Source: Candidatus Koribacter versatilis Ellin345
Lineage (GTDB): Bacteria > Acidobacteriota > Terriglobia > Terriglobales > Acidobacteriaceae
Length of the DNA stretch: 64,000 nt
Assembly: GCF_000014005.1 (NCBI RefSeq)
Contig: NC_008009.1
Location: forward strand, 434,001-498,000
Direction of reading: 5' to 3'
The notes beneath the pieces are model-generated. The model was not told the origin of the DNA. It did not search any database and saw only the letters and a program-made list of their open reading frames with translations. Below, piece by piece: positions 1 to 9,411 of the stretch (its first letter is position 1; every line of letters starts with the position of its first letter). The translations under genes were made by a program, and so were the position numbers.

Positions 1-114
1 GTGATCACCTGACGAACAGCCTAATCCAATCCGGCCGAATTTGAAAATACACGAGGCGAACGAAATGAGTGAAAGGGTGCACCGGGAATCCGGGAACTCA
101 AGAGACGGAGAAAT

Positions 115-180
115 GGGGACAGACGAAAGAATCACAATTTCAACGAGCCGCCAGATTTTGAAATTGTTTTGTCTGTCCCC
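115..180. repeat. 66-bp REP-like palindrome
   Basis: A long imperfect palindrome. The outer arms GGGGACAGACGAAA (115-128) and TTTTGTCTGTCCCC (167-180) pair with one mismatch, and an inner 10-bp stem ACAATTTCAA (134-143) / TTGAAATTGT (158-167) is perfect. The GGGGACAGAC ends resemble REP sequences mobilised by REP-associated tyrosine (IS200-like) transposases, but no such transposase is in the window. The rest of 1-388 holds one dispersed hairpin (222-259) and no gene I can support. Confidence 0.7.
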
Positions 181-221
181 GATTTTCCGGCGGTGTTCGC
201 TAGTGCCCGCGGCGTTGTCTG

Positions 222-259
222 CCCAAGTCTCGAAAAAGCGAGAAACCTGGGGCACCCGG
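222..259. repeat. Dispersed hairpin family A, copy 1 (degenerate)
   Basis: A CCCA-GTCTCG arm and a CGAGA-CTGGG arm are followed by GGCACCCG. It is the same architecture as the copies at 6217, 13904 and 15593, but the stem contains a bulge. It lies upstream of the HEPN-like gene. Confidence 0.6.
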
Positions 260-388
260 CAGGAAAGGTTGGGGAAGGAATGATGATCGAACCGGACCTG
301 GGCCACCGTCGTGGCCTGTGACCCTCAATCGTTTAGTGTACTTGGTGATCATTTAGGCACCGAATATCATCTCGTAGGAGAAACATCG

Positions 389-1462
389 ATGTCGAACGAA
401 GGAGTTCTACCGTTAGGAATTCTCCCGGTGAGAACAACAGACCCTCCGAAAAAGACCAGCCTGCCTGACATAACGATATTTGAGTTCCCGATAATAGGCG
501 CGGTCGCGATAGCAGATGCTTTGCCGTGGGATCCGATCGAAATAGACCGAAACAACCTTAGGATGAGGATTTTCAAGCCGAAGCCAGCTCTTCATTCGGT
601 CACAGTAGGCGGAGAGCTCACAACCCAAGCTATTGATATCAGATCGACTCTGTTCAGAGTGGAATGCGAACTTCTCGGTCAAGCTGACACGCCGAATGTG
701 CTGGACGTGTTCCCCGTAGTCAACGAATTCGTGCATTTGATCCGGATCGTCGCCCGGCAATACTGGTTGGGACTCGCGATGGCAAATGAGGGTTCGGTCA
801 CGCAAGGTGTGAGGACGCGCATTGAAGCCGGCAATGCGGTATTCACTGGACAGGGCAGTTATTCTGTTCCGTTCATCGTGACTGGCCTTACCTCTTTCGG
901 CTGGCACTTTCTGGGAGACCTATTCGTCAATCAATGTTTCCCGGGAACTGCAGAGCTGCTTCTTTGTGACGCTCTTGTTGAAGTCCGGAGGGGTGCTCTC
1001 GCACAGGCTGCATTGCTTCTGGGAGTTGCCAGCGAGGTCGAACTCTCCACGTTCTTAAACGACATTGCAACTTGGAAAGGCCTATCGAAGAACAAACGTC
1101 AAGCGATCGCGGATACTAAGTTTCGAGAGAAGTTGGTGACCCGTACTGTTGAATTGGGAATTCCCGATCCGCAAGGAATCACCATTCCACCGTTCGCACC
1201 TGGTTGGGCTCAAACACTCTTGGAACTCTACAGGATACGCAATCAAGCCGCGCACGGCGGCACCGCAACCGTTACCGTCGGCAGCGTTGTGCGCCCAATC
1301 GATCTGACCGATACTGCACGATTCATTTTTGCCGTTGAAGCGTTGCTAGCGTGGACCGCGCAACAACGGGTTTCTCGGTCTATCTCCACAAGTGTGACCG
1401 CGACGATGCTACCGTCGGGATATCCGCTTAAGGCAGTGATTGATCCACGGAACACTCCATGA
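389..1462 (+). CDS. HEPN-domain-like protein of unknown role
   Basis: A 357-residue protein I do not recognise as a named family. ATG 389 is chosen because TAGGAG (375-380) lies 8 bases upstream. The N-terminal ~190 residues show no motif I know. The C-terminal part is helical in character and ends with Arg284-Asn-x3-His289, which fits the RNxxxH signature of HEPN ribonucleases. It follows a helix of the type seen in HEPN proteins (LLLCDALVEVRRGALAQA) and precedes another helix. HEPN domains with this motif often act as RNases in defence or toxin systems, while others only bind nucleotides or proteins. No antitoxin-like partner is adjacent. The gene is visibly AT-richer than the helicase gene it converges on, which hints at transfer. 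The RNase role is inference. Confidence 0.6.
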   Translation: MSNEGVLPLGILPVRTTDPPKKTSLPDITIFEFPIIGAVAIADALPWDPIEIDRNNLRMRIFKPKPALHSVTVGGELTTQAIDIRSTLFRVECELLGQADTPNVLDVFPVVNEFVHLIRIVARQYWLGLAMANEGSVTQGVRTRIEAGNAVFTGQGSYSVPFIVTGLTSFGWHFLGDLFVNQCFPGTAELLLCDALVEVRRGALAQAALLLGVASEVELSTFLNDIATWKGLSKNKRQAIADTKFREKLVTRTVELGIPDPQGITIPPFAPGWAQTLLELYRIRNQAAHGGTATVTVGSVVRPIDLTDTARFIFAVEALLAWTAQQRVSRSISTSVTATMLPSGYPLKAVIDPRNTP

Positions 1463-1480
1463 TGAGGGGAAAATCGATCT

Positions 1481-4400
1481 TCAATCGATCTGCGCCTCGT
1501 CCGACTCCAACTCTTCTTCCTCAACCTCGGGCTCCGCTCTCCCCACCAGCGGGCCGCCCACGCGCCGCATCTGGTATCCCAGCGCCGTCTTCACAAACCC
1601 CGCTTGCTCGAGAAATCTCCCAAGAAGATGCTTCTCCGCCGGCGCGCCGTTGATTGTCCCTACCAGCAGACCCGCGCGATATGCCTGCCGCGCGATCGCG
1701 ATCTCCGCCAGCTTGCCCGCGAGCGCCCTGGCAGTCGCGCTGCGCTCCGGCTCGTTCTCCGGCAAGAACACCGTGACTTCCTCGCTGCTGCGCCGCAAAT
1801 ACGCGGCGAGCGCGCCATTCACCAGCACCACGCTGGTTCCTACCGTGCGGGAGAGCGTGGCGTTGTTCTCGGTGCGCGGCCACGGCAGGATCGCGCCATA
1901 TGGGTTCGCCGGATCGACGGTCGCAAGATGTAGCGTTTCCGGCTGCTCCGGCGGGTTGCGCAGCCGCCGCAGCATATCCACCGCGGCATTCATCGCGAAT
2001 TGGGCGCCGCCGAGCCCGCCGACGAACATCCCGCGCCGCACCAGCCCGCTGTCTTCCATCGCGCGCAAGGTGCGGTAAACCGAGCTGAAACCGCCGGGGA
2101 TTCCCTCGGCCGCCACCGCTTCGCGCGTCAAAATGCCGTAGCGATTGAGGAGTTGCTGGGCGACGGCGGCGCTCCACTCCGTAACGCCGGCGGAATTGCC
2201 GCCGATGCGCGTTTCCACCAGCGACCACCGTCCCTGCCCCGCGGGATTCGGCGCGCGTCCGCGCGAGCGCCCGAGCGACTCCGGACGCCCGTTCTTGCGC
2301 TCGTCGCCGCGCTTGCTGTCGCCGCCGCTGACCAGCGCGCGCAGCGGCTGCAGCGTGTCGTTGGTCACCAGTCCCGCCCAAACTAACTCCCAAAGCGCAT
2401 CCAGCGTCTCGCCGAAGAATCCCGCGCCCGACGCCGCTTGCAGCGCGGGGAAGAACGACGCGCCCTGCGTCTTCAGGAATTCCAGCAGCTTTTGCGCCAG
2501 CTCCGATAACTGCGGCAATGGCCGCAGTTCCGCGGGAGCCAGCAGTTTTGCCACGTTTTGCGCGGTGTAGAGTGCGATGCGCCCGTCGCGGCGCCCGAGC
2601 CGCTCCACGCCGACCCACACCACCTCGCCGCCTGCGATCAGCGTGTCGAGGTCGCCGCGCCGGTAGTCCTTCACGCGCGCGGGCAGGATCTCGCGCTCCA
2701 GCGTGCTCGCGGGGATGGGCGCGCCTTGGAGGAGTTCCACCGCGTCGAGCACGGCGTCGAGCCCGGGGCGGCGCACGGAAACGCCTTGCCAGCGGGTGAT
2801 CAGCCGCGCAAACACGGCTTCATCCACGGGTTCGACCTCTTTGCGCAGGCGCGCCAGCGTCTTGCGACGGATGATGCGCAAAACCTCCGGGTCGCACCAC
2901 TCCGAACCCGTGCCGCGTGGGTGGAACTCGCCTTCCAGCAGCTTTCCCGCGGCGTGGAGCGCGGTCAGCGCGGGTTCCACCAGCGAATCCGCCACGCCGA
3001 ACCGCGCCGCCACCTGCGCGGTGGTGAACGGCCCATGCGTGCGCGCGTAGCGGCGCAAAATGCTCAAAAGCGCGTCCTGTGCGGGTTCCAGCCATACGTC
3101 CGGCAAGCCCGGCGGTAGCGGCACGCCGAGCGCGTCACGGTAGCGGGCCGCGTCTTCCACGGCGATATACCGCTTTGCGCCCGCGACCGTCGCGCGAACG
3201 ACGCGGCGCTGGCGCTCCAAATCCGCGACCAGCGCCGCAACATCCACGCCGTCTTCCGCGCGCTGCGCCAGTTCTTCCGCGCTGAGATCGCCTAAGCGGC
3301 GCAGCAAATCGTGGAGGGCGTCGGCGGTGCGCGCGCCGAATTCGGCTTCGCGCATTTGTAATTGCGCCTCGACTTCGTCGAGCACCGCGGGATCGAGAAG
3401 CTCGCGGAAATCAACATCGCCCAACAAATCCTGGAGTTGGGCCTGGTCGATGGAGAGGGCCTGGGCGCGGCGTTCGGCCAGCGGCGCGTCGCCCTCATAG
3501 ATGTAATTCGCGATGTAGCCGAAGAGCAGCGACGACGCGAATGGCGACGGCTTTTGCGAATCGACGGTGGTGACCTGTACGGCGCCGTTCTGGATATCGC
3601 GCAGTAAATCCGTGGCGGCGGTGAGGTCGAAGATGTCGCGCAGGCACTCGCGGTACGTTTCCAGAAGCAGCGGGAACGTGGAGTAGCGCGCGGCGACGGC
3701 CAGCAAATCCGCGGATTTCTTACGCTGCTGCCACAAGGCGGTGCGCTGGCCGGGACGGCGGCGCGGCAGGAGCAGCGCGCGCCCAGCGGCCTCGCGGAAT
3801 TTTCCGGCGAAGAGCGCGGTTCCGCCGAGTTGCGCGGTCACCAGCGCGGTGAACTCCGAAACGGTGGGAAAGAGCGCTTCGACGTCGAGGGGCGCGTCGG
3901 AATCCGGCAGGCGCACGACGAAGCCGTCCTCGGTCCACATGCTTTCCGGCTCAATGCCGAGATCGGCGCGCAGTTTCGCGGTGACGGCGATGCACCACGG
4001 CGCGTGGACGCGGCTGCCGAACGGCGTGAGCACGCAAACGCGCCAATCGCCGAGTTCGTCACGGTATCGCTCCACGAGAATGTCCTTGTCCGACGGCACT
4101 TTCTCGGTGGCCGCGCGCTGGTCTTCGAGGTAGCGCATGAGGTTGTCGGCGGCGTTGGCATCGAGGCGGTGCGATTCGACCAGCGACGCGATCGCGGCGC
4201 CGCGCGGTGTGGTCAGCAGCTTCCGCGTGAGGGCGCCGATGCGCGTGCCGAATTCCGCGGGACGTCCGGCGGCATCGCCCTTCCAGAAGGGCATTTTGCC
4301 GGGCTCGCCTGGCGCGGGAGAAACCAGCACGCGGTCGTGAGTGATGTCGTCGATGCGCCACGTGGTCGCGCCGAGGATGATGGTCTCGCCGGGGCGGCTC

Positions 4401-6076
4401 TCGAACACCATCTCTTCGTCGAGTTCGCCGAGGCGTCCACCTTTTTTCTCCGCGCCGGAGAGGAAGACGCCGTAGAGGCCGCGGTCAGGGATGGTACCGC
4501 CGTTGGCGATGGCCATGGATTTCGAGCCCTGGCGCGGGGTGAGCGTGTTCTGCACGCGGTCCCAGTTGATGCGCGGGCGGAGCTCGGCGAATTCGTCGGA
4601 GGGATAGCGGCCGGAGAGCATGTCGAGCACGCCGTCGAAGAGCGGGCGGGAGAGCGTGGCGAAGGGCGCGCTGCCGCGTACGAACGCGTAGAGGTCATCC
4701 ACGTTCCACGGGTCAACCGCGACGGCGGCAACGATCTGCTGGGCGAGGACGTCGAGGGGATTGCGCGGGTAGCGGATAGATTCGACTTCGCCATCCTGCA
4801 TGGCGCGCGTGACCGCGGCGCAGGCGAGCAAATCCGCGCGGTACTTGGGAAAGATGAGGCCTTTACTGACGGCGCCGACCTGGTGGCTGGCGCGTCCGAT
4901 GCGCTGCATGCCGCTGGCGACGGACGGCGGCGCTTCGACCTGGATGACGAGATCGACGGCGCCCATGTCGATGCCGAGTTCGAGAGACGAAGTGGCGACG
5001 ATACCGCGCAATTGTCCGGCTTTGAGAAGGTCTTCGATCTCTTTGCGCTGCGCGACGGAGACGCTGCCGTGGTGCGCGCGGACCAGCGATTCACCGGCAA
5101 GGTCGTTGATCGCGCCCGAGATGCGTTCGGCGAGGCGGCGGCTGTTGACGAAGATCAGCGTGGAGCGGTGCTCCTGCACGAGGCGCAAAAGCTCGGGATG
5201 AATCGCGGCCCAGATGGAGCCGCGCACCGGTCCTTGCGATGCTGGGCCACTGGGCAGCGGGTTGATGTCGTCGAGGGAGGCCATGTCTTCGACAGGGACT
5301 TCGACGCGGAGGTCGAGGCGCTTGGGGGCGCTGGCATCGACGATGGTTACGGGGCGGTAGGGGAGTTCGTCGGTGGCCTCGTCGGTGACCGGCTTTGCTT
5401 TCGCGGTGTCCACGCCTCCTAAGAAGTGCGAGACCTCTTCGAGGGGGCGCTGCGTGGCGGAGAGGCCGATGCGCTGCAGCGGGCGTCCGCAGAGATGTTC
5501 GAGGCGTTCGAGGGAGAGGCTGAGGTGGGTGCCGCGCTTGCCGGGGACGAGGGCGTGGATCTCGTCGATGATGACGGTTTCGATGGAGCGCAGAACTTCG
5601 CGCGCGTTCGAGGTGAGAAGGAGATACAGCGATTCGGGCGTGGTGATGAGGATGTCAGCGGGTTCGCGCTGGAAGCGGACGCGTTCGGCCGTGGGGGTGT
5701 CGCCGGTGCGGACCATGACGGACGGCTCGTGGAACGATGTGGTCAGGCGGCGGGCGGCGTGGGCGATGCCGACGATGGGGGCGCGGAGATTGCGTTCGAC
5801 GTCGACGGCGAGCGCTTTGATCGGCGAGACGTAGAGGATGCGGCAGCGCTGCTTCTTCTCGGGGACGGGCTCGAACATGACCCGGTTGATGGCCCAAAGA
5901 AATGCGGCGAGAGTTTTGCCGGTGCCGGTGGGCGCGAGGACGAGAGTAGAATCGCCGCGGGCGATGGACTCCCAGCCGAGGGTTTGGGGGCGGGTGGGGG
6001 CGTCGAAGACGGCGGTGAACCAGTCGCGCACAGGGGGGTGGAAGAGCGCGAGCGGGTTGGGTTTGCGGGATGTCAC
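1481..6076 (-). CDS. lhr: Lhr-type large ATP-dependent helicase
   Basis: A 1531-residue superfamily 2 DNA helicase, close to the ~1540 residues of E. coli Lhr. Visible motifs are Walker A (APTGTGKT, ~residue 50), the DEIH box with LVPGKRG, SAT-type motif III (LSATQR), and motif VI (QRIGRASHQVG) in the second RecA domain. The long C-terminal half corresponds to the Lhr winged-helix, beta-barrel and DEAD-associated regions. Lhr proteins translocate 3' to 5' and are implicated in DNA repair. The start is GTG at 6076; the opening residues match the usual Lhr start (FHPPVRDWF), although the ribosome site is poorly spaced. It ends 18 bp from the convergent HEPN-like gene. Its high GC at third positions makes long antisense shadow frames. 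Confidence 0.93.
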   Translation of the reverse strand: MTSRKPNPLALFHPPVRDWFTAVFDAPTRPQTLGWESIARGDSTLVLAPTGTGKTLAAFLWAINRVMFEPVPEKKQRCRILYVSPIKALAVDVERNLRAPIVGIAHAARRLTTSFHEPSVMVRTGDTPTAERVRFQREPADILITTPESLYLLLTSNAREVLRSIETVIIDEIHALVPGKRGTHLSLSLERLEHLCGRPLQRIGLSATQRPLEEVSHFLGGVDTAKAKPVTDEATDELPYRPVTIVDASAPKRLDLRVEVPVEDMASLDDINPLPSGPASQGPVRGSIWAAIHPELLRLVQEHRSTLIFVNSRRLAERISGAINDLAGESLVRAHHGSVSVAQRKEIEDLLKAGQLRGIVATSSLELGIDMGAVDLVIQVEAPPSVASGMQRIGRASHQVGAVSKGLIFPKYRADLLACAAVTRAMQDGEVESIRYPRNPLDVLAQQIVAAVAVDPWNVDDLYAFVRGSAPFATLSRPLFDGVLDMLSGRYPSDEFAELRPRINWDRVQNTLTPRQGSKSMAIANGGTIPDRGLYGVFLSGAEKKGGRLGELDEEMVFESRPGETIILGATTWRIDDITHDRVLVSPAPGEPGKMPFWKGDAAGRPAEFGTRIGALTRKLLTTPRGAAIASLVESHRLDANAADNLMRYLEDQRAATEKVPSDKDILVERYRDELGDWRVCVLTPFGSRVHAPWCIAVTAKLRADLGIEPESMWTEDGFVVRLPDSDAPLDVEALFPTVSEFTALVTAQLGGTALFAGKFREAAGRALLLPRRRPGQRTALWQQRKKSADLLAVAARYSTFPLLLETYRECLRDIFDLTAATDLLRDIQNGAVQVTTVDSQKPSPFASSLLFGYIANYIYEGDAPLAERRAQALSIDQAQLQDLLGDVDFRELLDPAVLDEVEAQLQMREAEFGARTADALHDLLRRLGDLSAEELAQRAEDGVDVAALVADLERQRRVVRATVAGAKRYIAVEDAARYRDALGVPLPPGLPDVWLEPAQDALLSILRRYARTHGPFTTAQVAARFGVADSLVEPALTALHAAGKLLEGEFHPRGTGSEWCDPEVLRIIRRKTLARLRKEVEPVDEAVFARLITRWQGVSVRRPGLDAVLDAVELLQGAPIPASTLEREILPARVKDYRRGDLDTLIAGGEVVWVGVERLGRRDGRIALYTAQNVAKLLAPAELRPLPQLSELAQKLLEFLKTQGASFFPALQAASGAGFFGETLDALWELVWAGLVTNDTLQPLRALVSGGDSKRGDERKNGRPESLGRSRGRAPNPAGQGRWSLVETRIGGNSAGVTEWSAAVAQQLLNRYGILTREAVAAEGIPGGFSSVYRTLRAMEDSGLVRRGMFVGGLGGAQFAMNAAVDMLRRLRNPPEQPETLHLATVDPANPYGAILPWPRTENNATLSRTVGTSVVLVNGALAAYLRRSSEEVTVFLPENEPERSATARALAGKLAEIAIARQAYRAGLLVGTINGAPAEKHLLGRFLEQAGFVKTALGYQMRRVGGPLVGRAEPEVEEEELESDEAQID

Positions 6077-6216
6077 GCCCTTCTAAGATGCTCGTCGCGG
6101 CGAGGGCGGCGCAAGGGGGATTTCGTAGCGGGAAAAGGCGCCACTGCTCGCGCCGTCCGAGAAGTGGGTGAAACGGCGATCGAAGCAGGATAGATTCAAA
6201 GACCGCCGGGCTTGCT

Positions 6217-6254
6217 TTCCCACTTTTCGAAAATCGTGAGAAGTGGGGCACCGA
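6217..6254. repeat. Dispersed hairpin family A, copy 2
   Basis: CCCACTTTTCG (6219-6229) pairs with the arm ending GAGAAGTGGG, followed by GGCACCG. Arm bases differ from the other copies but pairing is kept, with one G-T pair. It sits in the 269-bp gap between the helicase start and the stop of the FG-GAP protein; I see nothing else in that gap. Confidence 0.7.
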
Positions 6255-6345
6255 AAGTCAGATGAGGGACAGAAGAAGAATGGCTAGATTTGGGCCACCC
6301 GCCATGGACTCCTTGTACTTCGGAGACCTATCGTATGCCTCTATT

Positions 6346-9270
6346 TTATTTGGCGGTATACGAATAGCTGTTCGACAGCCACTTCGTCCCATTGCGCGAG
6401 TACAAGGTCACGTACACCTTGCTCCCGTTCGTCGGGAGCCCGCTCACCGTCTTAGTCGTTGCGCTGCCGGCGTTCACAAATGCGAGGTCATGTGCCCCGG
6501 GCTTTGTTCCAATGTACAGCGAGTACTCGTTGATCCCCGTCCCCGCTGTCCAGCTAAATGTCACCGTGCTACTCGCCAAGGTCGTCCCATTGGCAGGCGA
6601 CGTCATAACCGCTGCCGTCCCGCTACCCGACGCGTAGTAGTGGTACGTATTCTGCAACCACGTCTTGCCGTTGAGCGAGTTCAGCGTCACGTAGAACTCT
6701 TCGCCGTTCGTCGGCAGCCCGTTAACCGACGTAGTTGTCGCCCGCCCTGCATTCACGTAAGCGATCTCGTGGCTCCCTGCCGTCTTGCCGACATACAACG
6801 AATACCCGTCGGTTCCCGTTCCTTTCGTCCAACTGAATGCCTGCGTCCCGCCCGTCATCCTGGAACCGTTGGCCGGCGAGGTCATCGTTCCGGCCGTGCC
6901 CTTGCCGGACGTGACGTAGGTGTACGCGTTGGACTGCCACTTAGTCCCCATCCACGAGTACAGAGTCACGTACAACAGTTCGCCGTTCGTGGGCAGCCCC
7001 GTTACCGTTGCGGTCGTGTTCGTTCCTGCGCTTATATACGCAATATCGTGTGCGCCCGGTGTGCTGCCGAGATACAGACTGTACTGCGATCCCCCGATGC
7101 CAGTGTCCCAGGTGAACGTCGCGCTCGACCCTGTGAGCGGGGAGCCGGGAACAGGGCTGGTCATAGCCGCGGGGATACCCACCACATTGAACGTCGCAGT
7201 CACAGTCGCGCTCTGGCCGTAGTTGGGCGGCGCCAGTGCGTACGCATGGATCGTCGCTGATCCCATGTTGTAGCCGTAGATAGGCCCGTTATACGTAACG
7301 TAGCTTCCGCCCGTATCAATAGCACCCACCGCCAGGTAGTAGATCGTCGCCCCCGGCGTGCTGGACGTCAGCTTGATCGAATCCATGTAGGGCCGGATCG
7401 AGCCTGATGCCGGCGTGAATACCGGAGCCGCCGCCGGAGGCTGCAGTTCCGTTGGCGCGGAGATGCTCGCCAGGTATTTCGTGTCTCCCGGGTACTTGGC
7501 GACAACGTTATGTGGGCTCGTGCCGCCCACGGAAATCCCGGTCACTTGCGTCGTCGCCTGTTGCGCTGATGTCAGCAGCACGCTCGCGGTGCCATCGTAC
7601 TGCGACGAATTCACAACATCAGTCAACCCGTCGCCATTCACGTCCATCAACAGGGCAATCCCGCAACATGGCAGGTACGGTGCTGGGTTCGAACTCACGG
7701 TAAACGTGCCGTCGCCTTTCCCCAGCAGTGCGTATGCGTTGGTTATGTTCGATTCCTGTTGGAGCATCAGGTCCGGGACACCATCTCCGTTGAAATCAGC
7801 GAGCCCGACCTGCAGCGTGTAATCTCCCAAGCCGATGGGACTCCCGCTCGCTTCCTGAAAGGTTCCGTCTCCGTTGCCAAGGAGTACCGCCACCCCTCCA
7901 TTCCATAGAGGCACGGCGACGTCCGCCTTCCCATCGCCATTGAAGTCGGCTGTAACCATCACCATTGGTGCTCCAGCGGATCCGCCCGGACTGACCATGT
8001 TCGTCGGGCCCGTCGTGAACGTCCCATCGCCAGACCCGAAATAGACGCGGACCGTCTCGCTGAACGTCGCATCGAGTGCCGCGATATCAGTGATGCCGTC
8101 GCCGTTGAAGTCGCCCGCCACCATCGTCGCGAAGTTGCCCAGGATTAGCGTTTTCGACGTCGTCGGCACCTGCGTGAACGCCCCGGCGCCGTTTGCCAGA
8201 AATACACTGAGGGACCCCGCGCCGCCCGTAGCAAGGTCCGGAATGCCGTCACCATTGAAGTCGGCCACTACTACGGGTGGAATCCCGAGCCCATCGCCAA
8301 AAGGATTTGCAGGCGCTTCCGTGAAAGTCCCATCGCCGTTGCCGAGAAGAACGGTCAGCGAGTCATTGTGCCCGTGGCACAGCACCAAATCCGGAATCCC
8401 GTCTCCATTGAAATCCTGCGCCAGCACCGGAATACCCGCCGCGATAATCGGGCTCTTCGTCACTTCATTGAAATTGCCGGTGCCATTCCCAAGATAAATC
8501 CCCACCGGATTCGCCGTGTTGCTCAACTCCACAGCGATATCAGGATAGCCATCTCCGTTGAAGTCCGCTCCCACCATCGCGTTCGGTAGATAGCCGAGCG
8601 TCGACGTGTACGAATTCACCCAGTTCACCGCTGCTTGCGGAGTGGCCAAAGCTGCGGATGTCAGCACGGAGTTTCCCGTCGTCGTATCCACAAACGAAAT
8701 CGTTCCCGTCGGCGCGGTAGCCGTCTTTGCTTTAGTGAATCCGTACGTCGTCGCGGTCAGCGTGTAGCCAACCGAAGGACCGAGCTCAGCAATCGTGGTA
8801 AAACTCGGCAGCTTTCCCGTCACAGTCAGGCTGGCCGTTGACGAAGTACTGCCGGCATACGCTGTAGTTGTCTTCGGAGTTCCTACGAAAACTGCCTTGT
8901 AGCTAAACGAACCCGGTGCCGGACGCAATGTGATCTTCGCTTTGCCGGAACTATTGAGTTGCGCCGTGCCTAGAACATGGATATCCGAACAGTGCGTCGC
9001 TGCGCCATCGCAGAAATTTACCTGTCCTTGCTTCACCGCCGTCGATCCTGCAAGCACCGTGGCGGTAAGGGTTACCTGGCTACCTGCACTGATCGTCGTA
9101 ACGGCCGTGCCACCCGAAGTGATCGCAAGTGTGGTAGTCGTCGCAGTGCTCGCAAACGCAGAGCAACCTGACCCTATCAATCCCAACCACACCGCGGCCG
9201 CAATGCCGCGCTGGATGACTTTGGGTAAACCGGTAACTGTGTAGGCTTTCGAGACCAGGTACTTAAGCAT
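6346..9270 (-). CDS. Secreted FG-GAP/Ig-like repeat protein
   Basis: A 974-residue predicted exported protein. I start it at ATG 9270 because GGAG lies ~10 bases upstream and the first ~40 residues then form a signal peptide ending near SAFA. Order of parts: an Ig-like (Big_3-type) segment at about 45-120; FG-GAP/VCBS repeats with DFNGDG calcium-binding-like loops at about 190-600; a chitobiase C-terminal-like segment (FTPASG...STPGATIYY) at about 630-710; and three tandem ~88-residue modules in the last ~270 residues. The modules share MTSP-x-GS, YSLY(V/I/L)G, GAHD/GSHE and GLPTNG. FG-GAP regions usually fold as beta-propellers for adhesion or binding. The exact ligand is unknown. Fragments of the same module lie 0.2-0.8 kb from its start. 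Confidence 0.85.
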   Translation of the reverse strand: MLKYLVSKAYTVTGLPKVIQRGIAAAVWLGLIGSGCSAFASTATTTTLAITSGGTAVTTISAGSQVTLTATVLAGSTAVKQGQVNFCDGAATHCSDIHVLGTAQLNSSGKAKITLRPAPGSFSYKAVFVGTPKTTTAYAGSTSSTASLTVTGKLPSFTTIAELGPSVGYTLTATTYGFTKAKTATAPTGTISFVDTTTGNSVLTSAALATPQAAVNWVNSYTSTLGYLPNAMVGADFNGDGYPDIAVELSNTANPVGIYLGNGTGNFNEVTKSPIIAAGIPVLAQDFNGDGIPDLVLCHGHNDSLTVLLGNGDGTFTEAPANPFGDGLGIPPVVVADFNGDGIPDLATGGAGSLSVFLANGAGAFTQVPTTSKTLILGNFATMVAGDFNGDGITDIAALDATFSETVRVYFGSGDGTFTTGPTNMVSPGGSAGAPMVMVTADFNGDGKADVAVPLWNGGVAVLLGNGDGTFQEASGSPIGLGDYTLQVGLADFNGDGVPDLMLQQESNITNAYALLGKGDGTFTVSSNPAPYLPCCGIALLMDVNGDGLTDVVNSSQYDGTASVLLTSAQQATTQVTGISVGGTSPHNVVAKYPGDTKYLASISAPTELQPPAAAPVFTPASGSIRPYMDSIKLTSSTPGATIYYLAVGAIDTGGSYVTYNGPIYGYNMGSATIHAYALAPPNYGQSATVTATFNVVGIPAAMTSPVPGSPLTGSSATFTWDTGIGGSQYSLYLGSTPGAHDIAYISAGTNTTATVTGLPTNGELLYVTLYSWMGTKWQSNAYTYVTSGKGTAGTMTSPANGSRMTGGTQAFSWTKGTGTDGYSLYVGKTAGSHEIAYVNAGRATTTSVNGLPTNGEEFYVTLNSLNGKTWLQNTYHYYASGSGTAAVMTSPANGTTLASSTVTFSWTAGTGINEYSLYIGTKPGAHDLAFVNAGSATTKTVSGLPTNGSKVYVTLYSRNGTKWLSNSYSYTAK
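6349..7160 (-). repeat. Three tandem ~88-residue surface modules
   Basis: Three in-frame repeats at the C-terminus of the FG-GAP protein, roughly 7160-6883, 6882-6610 and 6609-6349. Each contains a TFTW/FSW strand, YSLYxG, GAHD or GSHE, GLPTNG and a YVTLxS strand, suggesting an Ig/FN3-like beta sandwich. The same module occurs three times in the protein at 44296-46206 and as debris at 9412-10041. Confidence 0.8.
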
Positions 9271-9411
9271 GGTTGGAGATCTCCGAGCGGATCTGAGCGC
9301 CAAAAGACAGCTCTCTATCCATGCCAGCGCAGCCGACAGGAAACATCGCCCCAAGCCGTCCTAAAGCTCGTGAATCGAAGTGAGCATAGCAGAGTAGCTG
9401 GTGTGCGCGAA

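Noticed and set aside
41-283. 80-residue open frame near the left end
   Set aside because: It runs through the REP-like palindrome and a family A hairpin, and has no family features.
3830-5422. 530-residue open frame on the plus strand inside the helicase gene
   Set aside because: Antisense to a clear Lhr helicase; it arises from high-GC codon bias. Low-complexity Gly/Ala/Asp/Arg content and no domain.
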